Below, piece by piece: positions 38,715 through 48,811 of a DNA stretch of 64,000 nucleotides. Below the pieces are notes generated by a model. The model ran no database searches, was not told where the DNA came from, and saw only the letters and a program-made list of their open reading frames with translations. Source of the DNA: Flavitalea plasmicola (GTDB lineage: Bacteria > Bacteroidota > Bacteroidia > Chitinophagales > Chitinophagaceae); assembly GCF_030546645.1 (NCBI RefSeq), contig NZ_JAUOTO010000006.1, forward strand, positions 310,001 through 374,000, given 5' to 3'. Every line of letters begins with the position of its first letter. The stretch's first letter is position 1. The position numbers were made by a program, and so were the translations under genes.

Positions 38715-40826
38715 ATGCCTTCCAAAACTAACAGGAGACGATTTATCCAACTGGCCGCGCTCTCCGGCGCCAGCCTCAGCCTCGCAAACAGCTTCACTTT
38801 TACGCATGCCGCCAGCCTCGCTCCTCAGCCCAAAGCCCCCGCGGGAAATGCTTTCATACCCCGTCGCGCAGCCAGCTGGTGGTGTTCATTGGATGACCTG
38901 CTCTGGCCCCAAAAGCCCGTCATCGATAAAATAAAAAGAAGAGCTGACGGCTTCGCAAAAGCGCAGATCGACACCGCGATCAATTTCGGCTTCCACAACA
39001 GGTTTGACTTTTCGAATTATTTCGATCGCCTCCATGGATATTATGCCAACGTATGCGAAGAGCTGCACCAGCGCAACATCCGCTTCATGGACCATTACTC
39101 CTGCAATCACATCTGCCGGCCAAGGGACGAAGGCGACTTCCGGTATATCAATAAGTACGAACGCCATGCCGTCCTGCTGTTCCCCGATCCCACCGCCGCA
39201 AAATTCGCCCAGTACGAAGGCCATCTCTTCCAGGATCTCTGTGAAGTGGACCTGCGTGACGGCAGCCGCGGCTACGCCAAACAATACCAGTTCGAAGCCT
39301 TCTGCCACAACAATCCCGGGCATCACGACATGCATAAAAAATACCTGGAGAAATTGATGAAGGAAGTCCCATTCGACGGCATCGAGGTCGATGATATGTG
39401 CAGCTACCCCGGCAATACTACTTGCGGATGCAAATACTGCAGGGACCGTTTCAGAAAAGATTACGGTCACGAGATCCCCGATTTTTCAGACAAATCCTTT
39501 TTTGGCGACACGACGAAAGAAATGCTGCAATGGGGTAATTATGACAATCCCGCCTATAGAGACTGGCTAAGGATGAAATCCGACTCCGTCAGGGATCACA
39601 TCATGATGATCAAAAAAACCCTCGGCGACAAGCCGTTGATGACCTGCTGCTCCAACACCGGGCCCATCGTGCTCAGCGCCGTCGCGCTCGACCTGGAAAA
39701 AATGGCCCCTTACCTCGATCTTTTTATGCTGGAGAACGTAGGGACGAATGTAAAGAATGTGGAGTGGGTGGAAATGGACGCCGAAGCCCTCGTACAAAAG
39801 GACATCGCCGAAAAAAGAGGACAGGCGCCCGCCATGGCCCTCAGCTACGAGCTGACCGAAAAAGGCGCCTACCTCGGCTGGGCGCTGGCCCGCTTCTGGG
39901 GCGTCGGCAACTGGAGCAGCACCTTGAATGGCCGGCTGGAAGAAGATCCGCCCCATGCCATGGAAATGGAGGACGTGATCAGCGTCCCCAACAACTGGGA
40001 AAAACAATACAGCGACCTCGACTACATGCAGGGTAGGGATCTGCCCGAAGTAAGAGTGGTCTTTAACAGCTATTGTAAAGAGAATGGCTGGCGGGATGCA
40101 GAAGGGCACGAACATTGGGACAGGGTAAAAGGATGGAGCGCCCAGCTGGTGAAGAACAAGGTGGGCTATCGCTTCGTCCGCGCCGCCGAGCTGGCCGATC
40201 CCGTTGCCCTGACAAAAGAAAAGACACCGCTGGTCCTGGATGGGATAGGCTGCGTCTCGGACAAACAATTCGCCGCGATCAAAACCTATCTTGCCGCCGG
40301 CAACATCGCCTGGATCGCCCTTCCCTTCGGAACCCACGACGAAAAAGGATTCCCTCGCCAGCAGCCGCTGTCGCAGGAATTACTAAAAGCCAGGAACAAA
40401 AATCTGCACATCATTGACTCGGCCGTCTCCTCCAACCCCCTGGAGAAGCTCATCGCAGCAAAGAAGTTCAAGCCCATCATCAAACAGCTGAAAGGGGACC
40501 CCCGCTGGACCGCCAGGATCAGGCTGTATGACGGCAAACCCGTCATCCATTTCATGAACACCGGGCTCGTGGCACTGCCCGATGAGCTGAAAGACCTCTG
40601 GGGCACGCCCCTGATGAAAGATATCGATTCCGACATCAAAGACAATGATTGCGTATACGAAGTAAATACAGAACACCTCCGCCTGGATGAACTAACGCTG
40701 CAAAGCCCCGAACTAAAAGACACGAAAAGACCCGTGCGGATCAGCAAGGCCGGCAACGGTCACGTCACCCTGCACATAGACCTGGATCAGGTTAAGATAT
40801 ACGCCGTCGCCCAAACCCCCGTTTGA
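38715..40826 (+). CDS. Exported glycosidase-like protein with Tat-type signal
   Basis: A 703-residue protein with a twin-arginine signal (NRRRFIQLAALSGASLSLA). The middle resembles TIM-barrel hypothetical glycosyl hydrolases: ADGFAKAQIDTAINFGFHNR at about 77-96, RFMDHYSCNH, and FDGIEVDDMCSYPG followed by a CGCKYCRDRF cysteine pair; D and E residues at strand ends could be catalytic. Residues about 510-570 look like a Rossmann-type (beta-galactosidase trimerisation-like) domain. Tat export implies folding with a cofactor or metal in the cytoplasm. Substrate unknown; it is not clearly part of either PUL. Confidence 0.6.
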   Translation: MPSKTNRRRFIQLAALSGASLSLANSFTFTHAASLAPQPKAPAGNAFIPRRAASWWCSLDDLLWPQKPVIDKIKRRADGFAKAQIDTAINFGFHNRFDFSNYFDRLHGYYANVCEELHQRNIRFMDHYSCNHICRPRDEGDFRYINKYERHAVLLFPDPTAAKFAQYEGHLFQDLCEVDLRDGSRGYAKQYQFEAFCHNNPGHHDMHKKYLEKLMKEVPFDGIEVDDMCSYPGNTTCGCKYCRDRFRKDYGHEIPDFSDKSFFGDTTKEMLQWGNYDNPAYRDWLRMKSDSVRDHIMMIKKTLGDKPLMTCCSNTGPIVLSAVALDLEKMAPYLDLFMLENVGTNVKNVEWVEMDAEALVQKDIAEKRGQAPAMALSYELTEKGAYLGWALARFWGVGNWSSTLNGRLEEDPPHAMEMEDVISVPNNWEKQYSDLDYMQGRDLPEVRVVFNSYCKENGWRDAEGHEHWDRVKGWSAQLVKNKVGYRFVRAAELADPVALTKEKTPLVLDGIGCVSDKQFAAIKTYLAAGNIAWIALPFGTHDEKGFPRQQPLSQELLKARNKNLHIIDSAVSSNPLEKLIAAKKFKPIIKQLKGDPRWTARIRLYDGKPVIHFMNTGLVALPDELKDLWGTPLMKDIDSDIKDNDCVYEVNTEHLRLDELTLQSPELKDTKRPVRISKAGNGHVTLHIDLDQVKIYAVAQTPV

Positions 40827-40862
40827 GGAAAATAATCCCCCTGATTTCGCAATAAGCGTATG

Positions 40863-40879
40863 TGTATTAGCTTAATACA
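40863..40879. promoter_or_regulatory. Palindrome upstream of the small barrel gene
   Basis: TGTATTA and TAATACA are perfect inverted arms around GCT, 54 bp upstream of the ATG at 40933, just before an A/T-rich promoter-like stretch. It could be an operator; no regulator is adjacent. Confidence 0.35.
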
Positions 40880-40932
40880 TAGGATAAATTATGGTGGCAT
40901 GTGGTTTGAAATACATGGGGGAAAGTTAACCC

Positions 40933-41460
40933 ATGAACAAGATTGTAATGTTTTCCGCAGCAGCGATGCTTTTTGCCACGGTGCAGGTGAAAGCCCAATC
41001 CACCGAGGTTACTCCCCGGAATTCCTGGTTAAAGCTGGGCGCCAACGTAGGCGTACCCGTTGGTAACCTTTCCAACTACAGCAGCTTTGTCGCCGGTCTT
41101 GAATTAAAAGGACAGTTCCTGGAAACAAACTATCTGGGGATAGGACTTACCGCCGGTTACAACCATTACTTTGGCAAAAATGGATACAGCGGTTTCGGCA
41201 CCATACCGCTGGGCGCCTTTATTCGTGTCTATCCGCAAAGCAAAGGGTTTTTCTTCGGAACAGACCTGGGCTACAGCGTGGTGACAGGGTATAACAATGC
41301 CAAAGGCGGTTTTTATTTAAAGCCCCAGCTGGGCTATCACAACTATGACTGGAATGTCTTTGGTTACTACGACAACATCTTCCGCAGCGACGACAAGGGC
41401 GGAAACCTTGGCAGCGTCGGGATCGGAGCGAGCTACAACATCCGGTTCAGCAACAAGTAA
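40933..41460 (+). CDS. Small outer-membrane beta-barrel protein
   Basis: A 175-residue exported protein. The signal peptide ends TVQVKAQ and the rest is a short barrel with alternating aromatic strands (WLKLGANVGVPVG, YLGIGLTAGYNHYFG, GFFFGTDLGYSVVTGYNN, GSVGIGASYNIRFSNK). The final Phe-x-Asn-Lys ending is near the expected barrel signature. Eight strands are likely, as in OmpA/OmpX-like proteins. Function unknown. A terminator follows directly. Confidence 0.75.
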   Translation: MNKIVMFSAAAMLFATVQVKAQSTEVTPRNSWLKLGANVGVPVGNLSNYSSFVAGLELKGQFLETNYLGIGLTAGYNHYFGKNGYSGFGTIPLGAFIRVYPQSKGFFFGTDLGYSVVTGYNNAKGGFYLKPQLGYHNYDWNVFGYYDNIFRSDDKGGNLGSVGIGASYNIRFSNK

Positions 41461-41465
41461 CAAAA

Positions 41466-41496
41466 AACCCCCTGCGAATGAAGTTCGCAGGGGGTT
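41466..41496. terminator. Bidirectional intrinsic terminator
   Basis: AACCCCCTGCGAA and TTCGCAGGGGGTT pair perfectly around a five-base loop. A-rich sequence precedes the stem, which gives a T-run on the minus strand, and TTAAAT follows it. It separates the plus-strand barrel gene from the minus-strand tRNA-Met and can serve both. Confidence 0.85.
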
Positions 41497-41505
41497 AAAT
41501 CTCTG

Positions 41506-41579
41506 TGGATCCTGCTGGGCTCGAACCAGCGACCCTCTGATTATGAGTCAGATGCTCTAACCGGCTGAGCTAAGGATCC
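41506..41579 (-). tRNA. tRNA-Met (CAT)
   Basis: A 74-nt cloverleaf on the minus strand: acceptor GGATCCT pairing with AGGATCC, D-arm GCTCAGCCGGTTAGAGC, anticodon loop CTCATAA with CAT, T-arm GGTTCGAGCCC, discriminator A. The fully paired acceptor start indicates elongator rather than initiator Met. A CAT anticodon modified for Ile cannot be excluded from sequence alone. Confidence 0.93.
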
Positions 41580-41784
41580 TGCCTGTAACCGGCGGCTGCA
41601 AAAGTATTAAAATTCGGCAGAACCCCGAAAATAAATCCAATTTCTCCAGCGTTCCATGCCCGGATACTATTCATTCTCATGATGCAGCATACCTTCAAAT
41701 CAAACTGTCCAAATAGATAGTCTGGAAATTCTTCTTAATATTGCTAAATATTGAGCAGCAGGGATAGGCTTATTTGCATTGCCA

Positions 41785-42375
41785 ATGATCACCGCTATTA
41801 CAATCAAAGATTTGCAAGTGAGGATCGCCCGATTCGACGATCAGCAGGCTTACAAAGAACTGTTCACCTCCCTGTATTCCTACCTTTTCCAGTTCGCCAA
41901 ATCCCTCGTCAAAGCAAAAGAGCCCGCCGAAGAGATCATTTCCGACGTTTTCATCAAGGTCTGGGAAAAGCGGAAAGACCTGGAAAAAATTGAGAACCTC
42001 AAGCTCTACCTCTACGTCTCCACCCGCAACCTGTCCTATAACTACCTCGATAAGCAAAAACGCAGCGCCACGAACGCACTCGACAATGTACAGGCAGAAT
42101 TCACCAGCGTCTATTTTGATCCCGAACAGCTGCTGATCACCGCCGATATGCTCTCCCGTATCCAAAAAGCCATCGACCAGCTGCCGCCAAAATGTAAGAT
42201 GATCTTCCGGCTGGCAAAAGAAGATGGACTAAAATACAGGGAAGTGGCGGAGATCCTCAATATCTCCGTCAAGACCGTTGAAAACCAGTTAGCCATCGCC
42301 GTCCAAAAGATCGGCAGCGCCGTCAGCTTCGACATCCAGAAGACCATCTCCTCCTCCGTCCGCCATCCCCGGTAA
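41785..42375 (+). CDS. ECF-type RNA polymerase sigma factor (PUL-2)
   Basis: A 196-residue ECF sigma with region 2 (AEEIISDVFIKVWEKRKDL) and region 4 (DGLKYREVAEILNISVKTVE). The ATG at 41785 is preferred to the TTG two codons earlier. It heads the second sigma/anti-sigma/STN-SusC set, so it should activate the beta-1,2-glucan locus when ligand is present. The gap to the FecR gene (42376-42503) includes a very A/T-rich run around 42,430. Confidence 0.92.
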   Translation: MITAITIKDLQVRIARFDDQQAYKELFTSLYSYLFQFAKSLVKAKEPAEEIISDVFIKVWEKRKDLEKIENLKLYLYVSTRNLSYNYLDKQKRSATNALDNVQAEFTSVYFDPEQLLITADMLSRIQKAIDQLPPKCKMIFRLAKEDGLKYREVAEILNISVKTVENQLAIAVQKIGSAVSFDIQKTISSSVRHPR

Positions 42376-42503
42376 GTTTTAAAATATCAAACAGCTAATT
42401 ATCAATACCTTACGTCGGCTCCGTTAGAAATTGTTAAAAAATTTAAAATTTTTTTGGGGGTATTTCTCCATTTCTCTGTCCTACAAGGTACCTACTACGC
42501 CTA

Positions 42504-43655
42504 ATGGGACAAGAACATAAACAATATACCTGGAACCTTATAGCTAAAAAGCTGACGGGAGAAGCGACAGCCGAAGAGCTGCTGGAACTGGAGGAATTGC
42601 TGCGCAATAACCCAGAGCTGCATTACCCCATGCAGACGATCTCCGATCTGTGGAACCCCGCCAGCCGGCGCGACCAGCAAGTCGCCGAACAGGCCTTTTC
42701 CCGGCACCTGGACCGCATGCACGACCTGAACATCGACTACACCCCAGCAACCAACACCGCCAGCCTGGGCCTGGCCATCACCACCGGCGAGCCGGGACAA
42801 AGTCCCCGAAAGAATTACAGGATGGCCATGCTCGCTGCCGCCAGCACCCTCGTTGTCCTGGTGATAGGAGGTATCCTGCTGTTCCGGCACAGGAACGCCG
42901 CAACGGTGATACCCACCACAGCCATGGCGCCCACCCTCACAGGCAACGAGATCTTTACAGGCAATGGCTCCCGTACTCACGTGACCCTGCCCGATGGCAC
43001 CATCGTCTGGCTCAATGCCGGCAGCCGCATCACCTATGAAAAGAACTTTGATGCCAAACTCCGGGCCGTCACGCTCACGGGAGAAGCCTTTTTCGACGTG
43101 GCGCCCAACGCCGCCAAACCCTTCGTCATCCATACGGCCCATATCGATATCCGCGTCCTGGGCACCAGCTTCAATGTCAAATCCTACCCCAGCGACAAGA
43201 CCACGGAAGCCACGCTTATCCGGGGAAGCATCGAAGTATCCATCCGCAACCGCGCCAGTGACAGGATCGTCCTCCGGCCAAATGAGAAGCTCATCGTCAA
43301 CAACGAAGACAGCGCCCTCCTGGCAAAAGAGAGCCAAACACATCGCCATAATAAAGTGGACGAATCCATGGTGGTGATCGGCAAACCCACCTACGAACAT
43401 AATTCAGGCGCCATCATAGAAACCTCCTGGATCGATAACAAGCTCATTTTCCAGGACGAAGCATTCAGCGAACTGGCCCGGCAAATGGAACGCTGGTATG
43501 GTATCACCATCCGCTTCGATGGCTCAGGGAAGGAAGACCTGCGGTTCACGGGCACCTTCGAGAAAGAAACGATCCAGCAGGCATTGGACGCCCTGAAGCT
43601 AACGGGAAATTTTAATTACAGCATCGACGGCACACAAGTAACCATTCATGACTGA
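42504..43655 (+). CDS. FecR-family anti-sigma factor (PUL-2)
   Basis: A 383-residue protein with a cytoplasmic sigma-binding part starting MGQEHKQYTWNLIAKKLTGE, one membrane helix near residue 110 (MLAAASTLVVLVIGGILLF), the periplasmic FecR domain (THVTLPDGTIVWLNAGSRI, GEAFFDVAPNAAKPF), and the C-terminal domain with FSELARQMERWYGI. It should hold the sigma factor encoded upstream until the STN-SusC at 43835 signals. Confidence 0.93.
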   Translation: MGQEHKQYTWNLIAKKLTGEATAEELLELEELLRNNPELHYPMQTISDLWNPASRRDQQVAEQAFSRHLDRMHDLNIDYTPATNTASLGLAITTGEPGQSPRKNYRMAMLAAASTLVVLVIGGILLFRHRNAATVIPTTAMAPTLTGNEIFTGNGSRTHVTLPDGTIVWLNAGSRITYEKNFDAKLRAVTLTGEAFFDVAPNAAKPFVIHTAHIDIRVLGTSFNVKSYPSDKTTEATLIRGSIEVSIRNRASDRIVLRPNEKLIVNNEDSALLAKESQTHRHNKVDESMVVIGKPTYEHNSGAIIETSWIDNKLIFQDEAFSELARQMERWYGITIRFDGSGKEDLRFTGTFEKETIQQALDALKLTGNFNYSIDGTQVTIHD

Positions 43656-43727
43656 TATGATTAAACCATCATCAAACGCTAAAACGTAAAATGAACAACA
43701 ACAGCACATAACGCTAAAAAAACAAAA

Positions 43728-43753
43728 GCGGGAAATGTTGGCGCATTCCCCGC
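43728..43753. other. Leader hairpin before the PUL-2 SusC gene
   Basis: GCGGGAAATG pairs with CATTCCCCGC (one mismatch) around a six-base loop, 81 bp upstream of the SusC start in the 180-bp gap behind fecR. No T-run follows. Such hairpins can set mRNA ends or adjust the ratio of SusC to its regulators; the role here is unknown. Confidence 0.4.
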
Positions 43754-43834
43754 CAGGTTAACATCGGAAACCAGCAATGCAATTGGGACAGCAGCACCGG
43801 TTTCGTCATTTTAATAACCCACAAGTTTAAAAAT

Positions 43835-46800
43835 ATGAAAAAAATGCTAACGATTGGGGGCGTGAGTCCTCATGCCGTAAAAAAAGCTCTTTTGGTTATG
43901 AAACTCGCCTTCCTACTGATTTTCGTGGCAACGCTCCAGGTATCAGCCAATGTCAACGGACAGGGTAGGGTCTCTCTCAAACTGGATCAGGTAGAAATCT
44001 CGAAAGCCCTTAACTCCATTGAAAAGCAGGGAACTTACCGCTTTTTGTACAACAGCCGGCTCAATGCGATCAGCCATAAGATAAGCATCGACGTCTCCAA
44101 CTCGGAGATCAACGATGTCCTGAACAAACTATTTGTCGGTACCGAGCTCAAATACAAGGTGCTGGAGAATAATCTCATTGTCGTCCTGGCGGCCAACCTC
44201 GCCAGACAGGATATCAAAGTGACAGGCAAGGTCACCGGCGATGGCGGAGAGCCGCTCGCCAATGTCTCCGTTTCCGTAAAAGGTACCACCCGTGGCACCA
44301 CCACCGACAACACCGGCACTTTCACCCTCCTCGCGCCCGAAGATGGCATCCTGGTAGTTTCCAATATCGGGTATGTCACCCAGGAATTATCCGTCAGCGG
44401 CCAACCTGTCATCAACGTTAAGCTGGCCCGCTCCAACATCCAGCTCGACCAGGTCGTCGTCGTAGGTTACGGCACCCAAAGGAAGCTGGACGTTACGGGC
44501 TCCGTCGGACAAGTGAAAGGAGCCGAGATCTCCAAGCAGGCTTCCGTCAACCCCATCAGCGGGCTACAAGGCAAGGTTGCCGGCGTGCAGATCACCAATG
44601 CCGGCACTCCCGGTACTTCCCCGGAGATCCGGATCAGGGGTGTTGGAACCTATACCTCCAATCCTGATCCCCTCTACGTCGTGGACGGCGTCTGGGTAAC
44701 GGATGTCAACTTCCTCAACTCCGCCGACATCGACAACGTCAGCATCCTCAAGGACGCCAGCAGCGAAGCCATCTATGGTGTACGGGGCGCCAATGGCGTC
44801 GTGCTGATCACCACGAAGAAAGGAAAAGGAAAAACCACGGTCAGCTACAATGGCACCGTCGGCTGGCAGGTGGCCAATAACATACCCAAGATGGCCAACG
44901 CCCATGAGTATGCCATCCTGTTTAACGAGCTCACCCGCGCCTCAGGGGGCACCGCTTTCCTGGATTCCTCCCAGTTCGGGGCAGGCACCAATTGGTTCAA
45001 CAATTCTCTCCGTAACGCCATCATCACCAACCACCAGGTCTCCGTCAATGGCGGCAGCGAGAAATCTACCTACAATCTCTCCCTGGGATATCTCTCTCAA
45101 CAAGGTATCCTGAAGACCAATAAATACTCCCGCTACACGGGCAACTTCAGCAATGATGTCCAGATCTCCCGTGCTATAAAGGCCGGCTATACGGTCATCG
45201 GCACTTATAGCAAGTCCAATGATGCACCCGGCGGCATCTGGCGCGGTCTCTATACGGCAGCGCCCGTCGTACCCGTGAAATTCGCAGACGGCAGCTATGG
45301 CGATCCCGGTTATTATGGGTTGGGACAAAACGTCAGCAACCCCCAGGTGACCCTGGACTATAACAACGCCACCAGGCAGAATTACCACTTGAACACCAAT
45401 GCCTACCTGGAAATAAAATTCCTGGATCATTTCACCCTGCGGGGCAGCGTAGGCGGCGTCTATGACCAGGACCAGTTCAAGAATTTCACCCCTGTCTACA
45501 AAGCCACCGCTACGCAAACCAGCACGCATAATAGCCTTTCGGTCACCGATTTCTCCACCCGTAACTGGATCATCGAAAACACGCTGACGTATTCCAATAC
45601 CTTCGGCGACCATCGTGTGACAGCCCTGGCAGGTATGACAGCATATAGAAATTATTACAATGAGGTCCATTCCACCGCGCAGGACGGCTCCCTCAGCTCC
45701 GACCCTGCCACCTGGTACCTGGGACTGGGCAATGGCGGTGGCACGACATTGGATTTATCCAAAAGTGCAGATGGCTTTCAGTCTTATCCGTTACTTGAAA
45801 AAGTATTCTCCTATTTCGGCCGCGTGACGTACGCTTACAAAGACAGGTACACTCTCACTGGAACCCTTCGTTCCGATGCCAGCTCCAAATTCACCAGCGC
45901 CTATGGCCGGGCTACCTTGCCCTCCATCGGCGCAGCCTGGATCATTTCCAACGAAGCGTTTATGAAGGATCAGAAGGTCTTTAACTCCCTCAAGCTGAAA
46001 GGCAGCTGGGGACGGGTAGGCAACAGCGGCATACCTGCTTATGTGGCCACCCAGACCACCTTTACAGGCAACCCCATCATATGGAATGGTTCAGGCGTCA
46101 TCGGTGCGGGACAAAGCATTACCACTCCTAACCCTCCCGTCCTGAACTGGGAAAAAGGCGAGGGTACCGATATAGGCATGGAGGCCACTGTACTGGGCAA
46201 CCGCCTGGACATCGAAGCGGACTTCTATAATAAGAATACGCTCAACTTCATCTTCCCGCTGACGTTCGTGGCCTCGAATGGCTATACCACCGCACAGCTG
46301 CCGATCAATGTTGGCAAGCTGCGCAACCGTGGCGTCGAGCTCTCCCTGAACTGGCACGACAAGGTCAACAGCGATTTCAGCTATAGCGTGGGCGGCAATC
46401 TCTCTTACAACACGAATAAGTTCGTCCGCAATACCATCGGCAATAACCAGAAGATCTACAGCGGCGGCGCCGGTTCCACGGGCGGCCAGCTGGCCACCGT
46501 CACAACACAGGGACAGCCGGTAGGCATTTTCTACGGTTATAAGGTCATTGGTATCTTCCAGTCGATGGATGACGTAAATAACTACAAGGATAAGAATGGC
46601 GACCCCTATCAGCCCAACGCACAACCCGGCGACTTTAAATACGCCAAGACCTCCAATGATGGCGTTGGCTTCATCAAGGCCGATGACAGGGTCAACATCG
46701 GCAATCCCAATCCCAAATATTTCTATGGGATCAATACCAATTGGGCATACAAAGCTTTCGACCTCTCCCTTGACTTCAATGGCGTCGCAGGGGTAGACCT

Positions 46801-47215
46801 CTACAATGCCAACAAAGGCCTGCGGTACGGCAACGAGAATTTCACGAAGGATTTCTATGACAAACGCTGGCACGGAGCAGGCACTTCCAACTCCTATCCC
46901 TCAGTTAACCTGGGCGGCGGACAGAACTACTACATCAATTCCTGGTATGTGGAGAGCGGCAGCTACTTCCGTCTGCGCAACGTACAGTTGGGCTGGACCT
47001 TGCCCAACCAGTATATCTCAAAGCTGGGTATCCAGAAATTGAGGGTATACGTCAATGCACAGAATCCGGTGATCTTCACCAAATACAAAGGATTCAGCCC
47101 TGAAGTGGGAGGCAGTGTGGAGAATGGCGGCGGAGCACCTGGGACCATCGGCATCGACAACAATGTCTATCCGATCTCCGCGATCTACAACTTTGGCGTG
47201 AACGTTACCTTCTAA
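43835..47215 (+). CDS. SusC/RagA-family TonB-linked transporter with STN domain (PUL-2)
   Basis: An 1126-residue protein. A long N-terminus with signal segment (LLVMKLAFLLIFVATLQVSA) precedes the STN domain (VSLKLDQVEISKALNSIEKQ), the carboxypeptidase-D-like domain (VTGKVTGDGGEPLANVSV), the TonB-box region (LDQVVVVGYGTQ), the plug (LYVVDGVWVTDV) and a barrel ending YNFGVNVTF. It is the import channel and ligand sensor of the beta-1,2-glucan locus, working with the SusD 18 bp downstream and the FecR upstream. Confidence 0.95.
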   Translation: MKKMLTIGGVSPHAVKKALLVMKLAFLLIFVATLQVSANVNGQGRVSLKLDQVEISKALNSIEKQGTYRFLYNSRLNAISHKISIDVSNSEINDVLNKLFVGTELKYKVLENNLIVVLAANLARQDIKVTGKVTGDGGEPLANVSVSVKGTTRGTTTDNTGTFTLLAPEDGILVVSNIGYVTQELSVSGQPVINVKLARSNIQLDQVVVVGYGTQRKLDVTGSVGQVKGAEISKQASVNPISGLQGKVAGVQITNAGTPGTSPEIRIRGVGTYTSNPDPLYVVDGVWVTDVNFLNSADIDNVSILKDASSEAIYGVRGANGVVLITTKKGKGKTTVSYNGTVGWQVANNIPKMANAHEYAILFNELTRASGGTAFLDSSQFGAGTNWFNNSLRNAIITNHQVSVNGGSEKSTYNLSLGYLSQQGILKTNKYSRYTGNFSNDVQISRAIKAGYTVIGTYSKSNDAPGGIWRGLYTAAPVVPVKFADGSYGDPGYYGLGQNVSNPQVTLDYNNATRQNYHLNTNAYLEIKFLDHFTLRGSVGGVYDQDQFKNFTPVYKATATQTSTHNSLSVTDFSTRNWIIENTLTYSNTFGDHRVTALAGMTAYRNYYNEVHSTAQDGSLSSDPATWYLGLGNGGGTTLDLSKSADGFQSYPLLEKVFSYFGRVTYAYKDRYTLTGTLRSDASSKFTSAYGRATLPSIGAAWIISNEAFMKDQKVFNSLKLKGSWGRVGNSGIPAYVATQTTFTGNPIIWNGSGVIGAGQSITTPNPPVLNWEKGEGTDIGMEATVLGNRLDIEADFYNKNTLNFIFPLTFVASNGYTTAQLPINVGKLRNRGVELSLNWHDKVNSDFSYSVGGNLSYNTNKFVRNTIGNNQKIYSGGAGSTGGQLATVTTQGQPVGIFYGYKVIGIFQSMDDVNNYKDKNGDPYQPNAQPGDFKYAKTSNDGVGFIKADDRVNIGNPNPKYFYGINTNWAYKAFDLSLDFNGVAGVDLYNANKGLRYGNENFTKDFYDKRWHGAGTSNSYPSVNLGGGQNYYINSWYVESGSYFRLRNVQLGWTLPNQYISKLGIQKLRVYVNAQNPVIFTKYKGFSPEVGGSVENGGGAPGTIGIDNNVYPISAIYNFGVNVTF

Positions 47216-47233
47216 CAATAAAATCTTTATTAT

Positions 47234-48769
47234 ATGTCAACGAAAAATAAAACATACCCGGTAAGTTCCCTCAAAGGACTTACGCTCTATATCGCCGCAG
47301 GCTGTCTGCTGCTGGCTTCCTGTTCAAAAAGCTTCACCGATGCGAAAGGGGCATTGGTGGGACAGCCGCCAGCCACCTCTTTCTGGAAAACAGCAGATGA
47401 TGCTACAAGAGGGGTCAACTCCATGTACGGCAACCTGCGCACCTGGAATAACACGGCCTTTGCAGCCATCGCCATCGAGAACACCGCATCCGACGACGCG
47501 GTAAAAGGCAGCACTTCCAATGACGCCACCTTTTTCAACCAGTATGATAATTTCACGGTCGACCCCTCGGAAGGCCAGCTGGACGGATTCTGGACAGGAC
47601 AATACCAGAACATCAACTTCTGCAACCAGGTGTTGGACAATGTCCCTAAGATCAGCATGGACGGCGCCTTGAAAAATCGCTACCTGGCCGAAGCCAAATT
47701 CGTAAGGGCCTACTCTTATTTCAGACTGGTAAGGGCATTCGGCAACATACCCCTGGTATTGCACCTCCCCGATAGCGCCGCATCTCTCAATCCAAAACAA
47801 AGCACACCGGAACAGGTTTATGCGGCCATCGAACAGGACCTCACCGATGCCGCCAACGTATTGCCCGTCTCCTACGGGCCCTCGGACATCGGACGCGCCA
47901 CCAAAGGCGCCGCCCTGGCCCTGCATGCCAAAGTCGCCATGTACCAGACCCAGACAAACCAGGCAAAATGGACGGACGTGCTCAACTTCACCGACCAGGT
48001 GATAGCCCTGCACGTGTACGATCTCTTCCCCGATTATTACCAGGAATTCCGCTACGCCAACGAAAATAGCGTCGAATCCATCTTCGAGATCCAGTGTGAC
48101 TATGTGCCGGGAAATGACGACATCAACAGCAGCCAATACTCGCAGGTACAAGGCAATCGCGATGCGAGTCCCTCCGCCGGATGGGGATTCAACGTTCCCA
48201 CACAAAGCCTGATCGACGAATTCGAAGCCGGTGACCCCCGGCTGGTAGGCACCGTTATGATGGCCGGAACCACCACGCCCAGTGGTGACAACGTTCCCAT
48301 GCCCGCAGCAGGCGCTCCGGACAAATACAATATGAAATCCTATGTGCCTTTCGCCATAGCCGGGCTCAGCGGCAACCAGGGCTGCGGCCAGAATGTCCGC
48401 GTGATCCGGTATGCCGAAGTGCTCCTGATGAATGCGGAAGCCAATAACGAGACAGGCAACAGTGCAGCCGCCCTCGTTTCCCTGGAAAAAGTGCGTGCCC
48501 GCGCCCGTGCCAAGAGCACCAACCCCGCCACGGACCTCCCTGAAGTGACCACCACCGATAAGGCCGCCCTGCGTACGGCGATCTATCATGAAAGAAGGGT
48601 AGAGCTGGGCATGGAGAACGACCGCTACTTCGACGTCATCCGCCAGGGACGCGCCGCCGCCGTCTTTGGAACCCTGGGCTGGAAGGCAAATAAGAACGAG
48701 GTATGGCCGATCCCACAGGCTGAGATCGACAACAGCGGTGGCGTGCTCGTACAGAACAAAGGCTACTAA
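47234..48769 (+). CDS. SusD/RagB-family surface lipoprotein (PUL-2)
   Basis: A 511-residue lipoprotein (signal ending LLLASC). It shows the SusD pattern with PPATSFWKTADDATRGVNSM, EAKFVRAYSYFRLVRAFGNI and YHERRVELGMENDRYFDVIR. It should bind beta-glucan oligosaccharides at the cell surface and close the SusC channel. Tightly spaced behind SusC and followed by the LamG gene after 42 bp. Confidence 0.94.
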   Translation: MSTKNKTYPVSSLKGLTLYIAAGCLLLASCSKSFTDAKGALVGQPPATSFWKTADDATRGVNSMYGNLRTWNNTAFAAIAIENTASDDAVKGSTSNDATFFNQYDNFTVDPSEGQLDGFWTGQYQNINFCNQVLDNVPKISMDGALKNRYLAEAKFVRAYSYFRLVRAFGNIPLVLHLPDSAASLNPKQSTPEQVYAAIEQDLTDAANVLPVSYGPSDIGRATKGAALALHAKVAMYQTQTNQAKWTDVLNFTDQVIALHVYDLFPDYYQEFRYANENSVESIFEIQCDYVPGNDDINSSQYSQVQGNRDASPSAGWGFNVPTQSLIDEFEAGDPRLVGTVMMAGTTTPSGDNVPMPAAGAPDKYNMKSYVPFAIAGLSGNQGCGQNVRVIRYAEVLLMNAEANNETGNSAAALVSLEKVRARARAKSTNPATDLPEVTTTDKAALRTAIYHERRVELGMENDRYFDVIRQGRAAAVFGTLGWKANKNEVWPIPQAEIDNSGGVLVQNKGY

Positions 48770-48811
48770 CACTGCCTAAAAGAACTCTTACCATCATCAA
48801 ACTGATTAAAC

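Noticed and set aside
47324-48772. Long open frame (482 codons) on the minus strand
   Set aside because: It lies entirely opposite the SusD gene at 47234-48769, has no recognisable motifs, and is what GC-rich coding DNA gives on the complementary strand.
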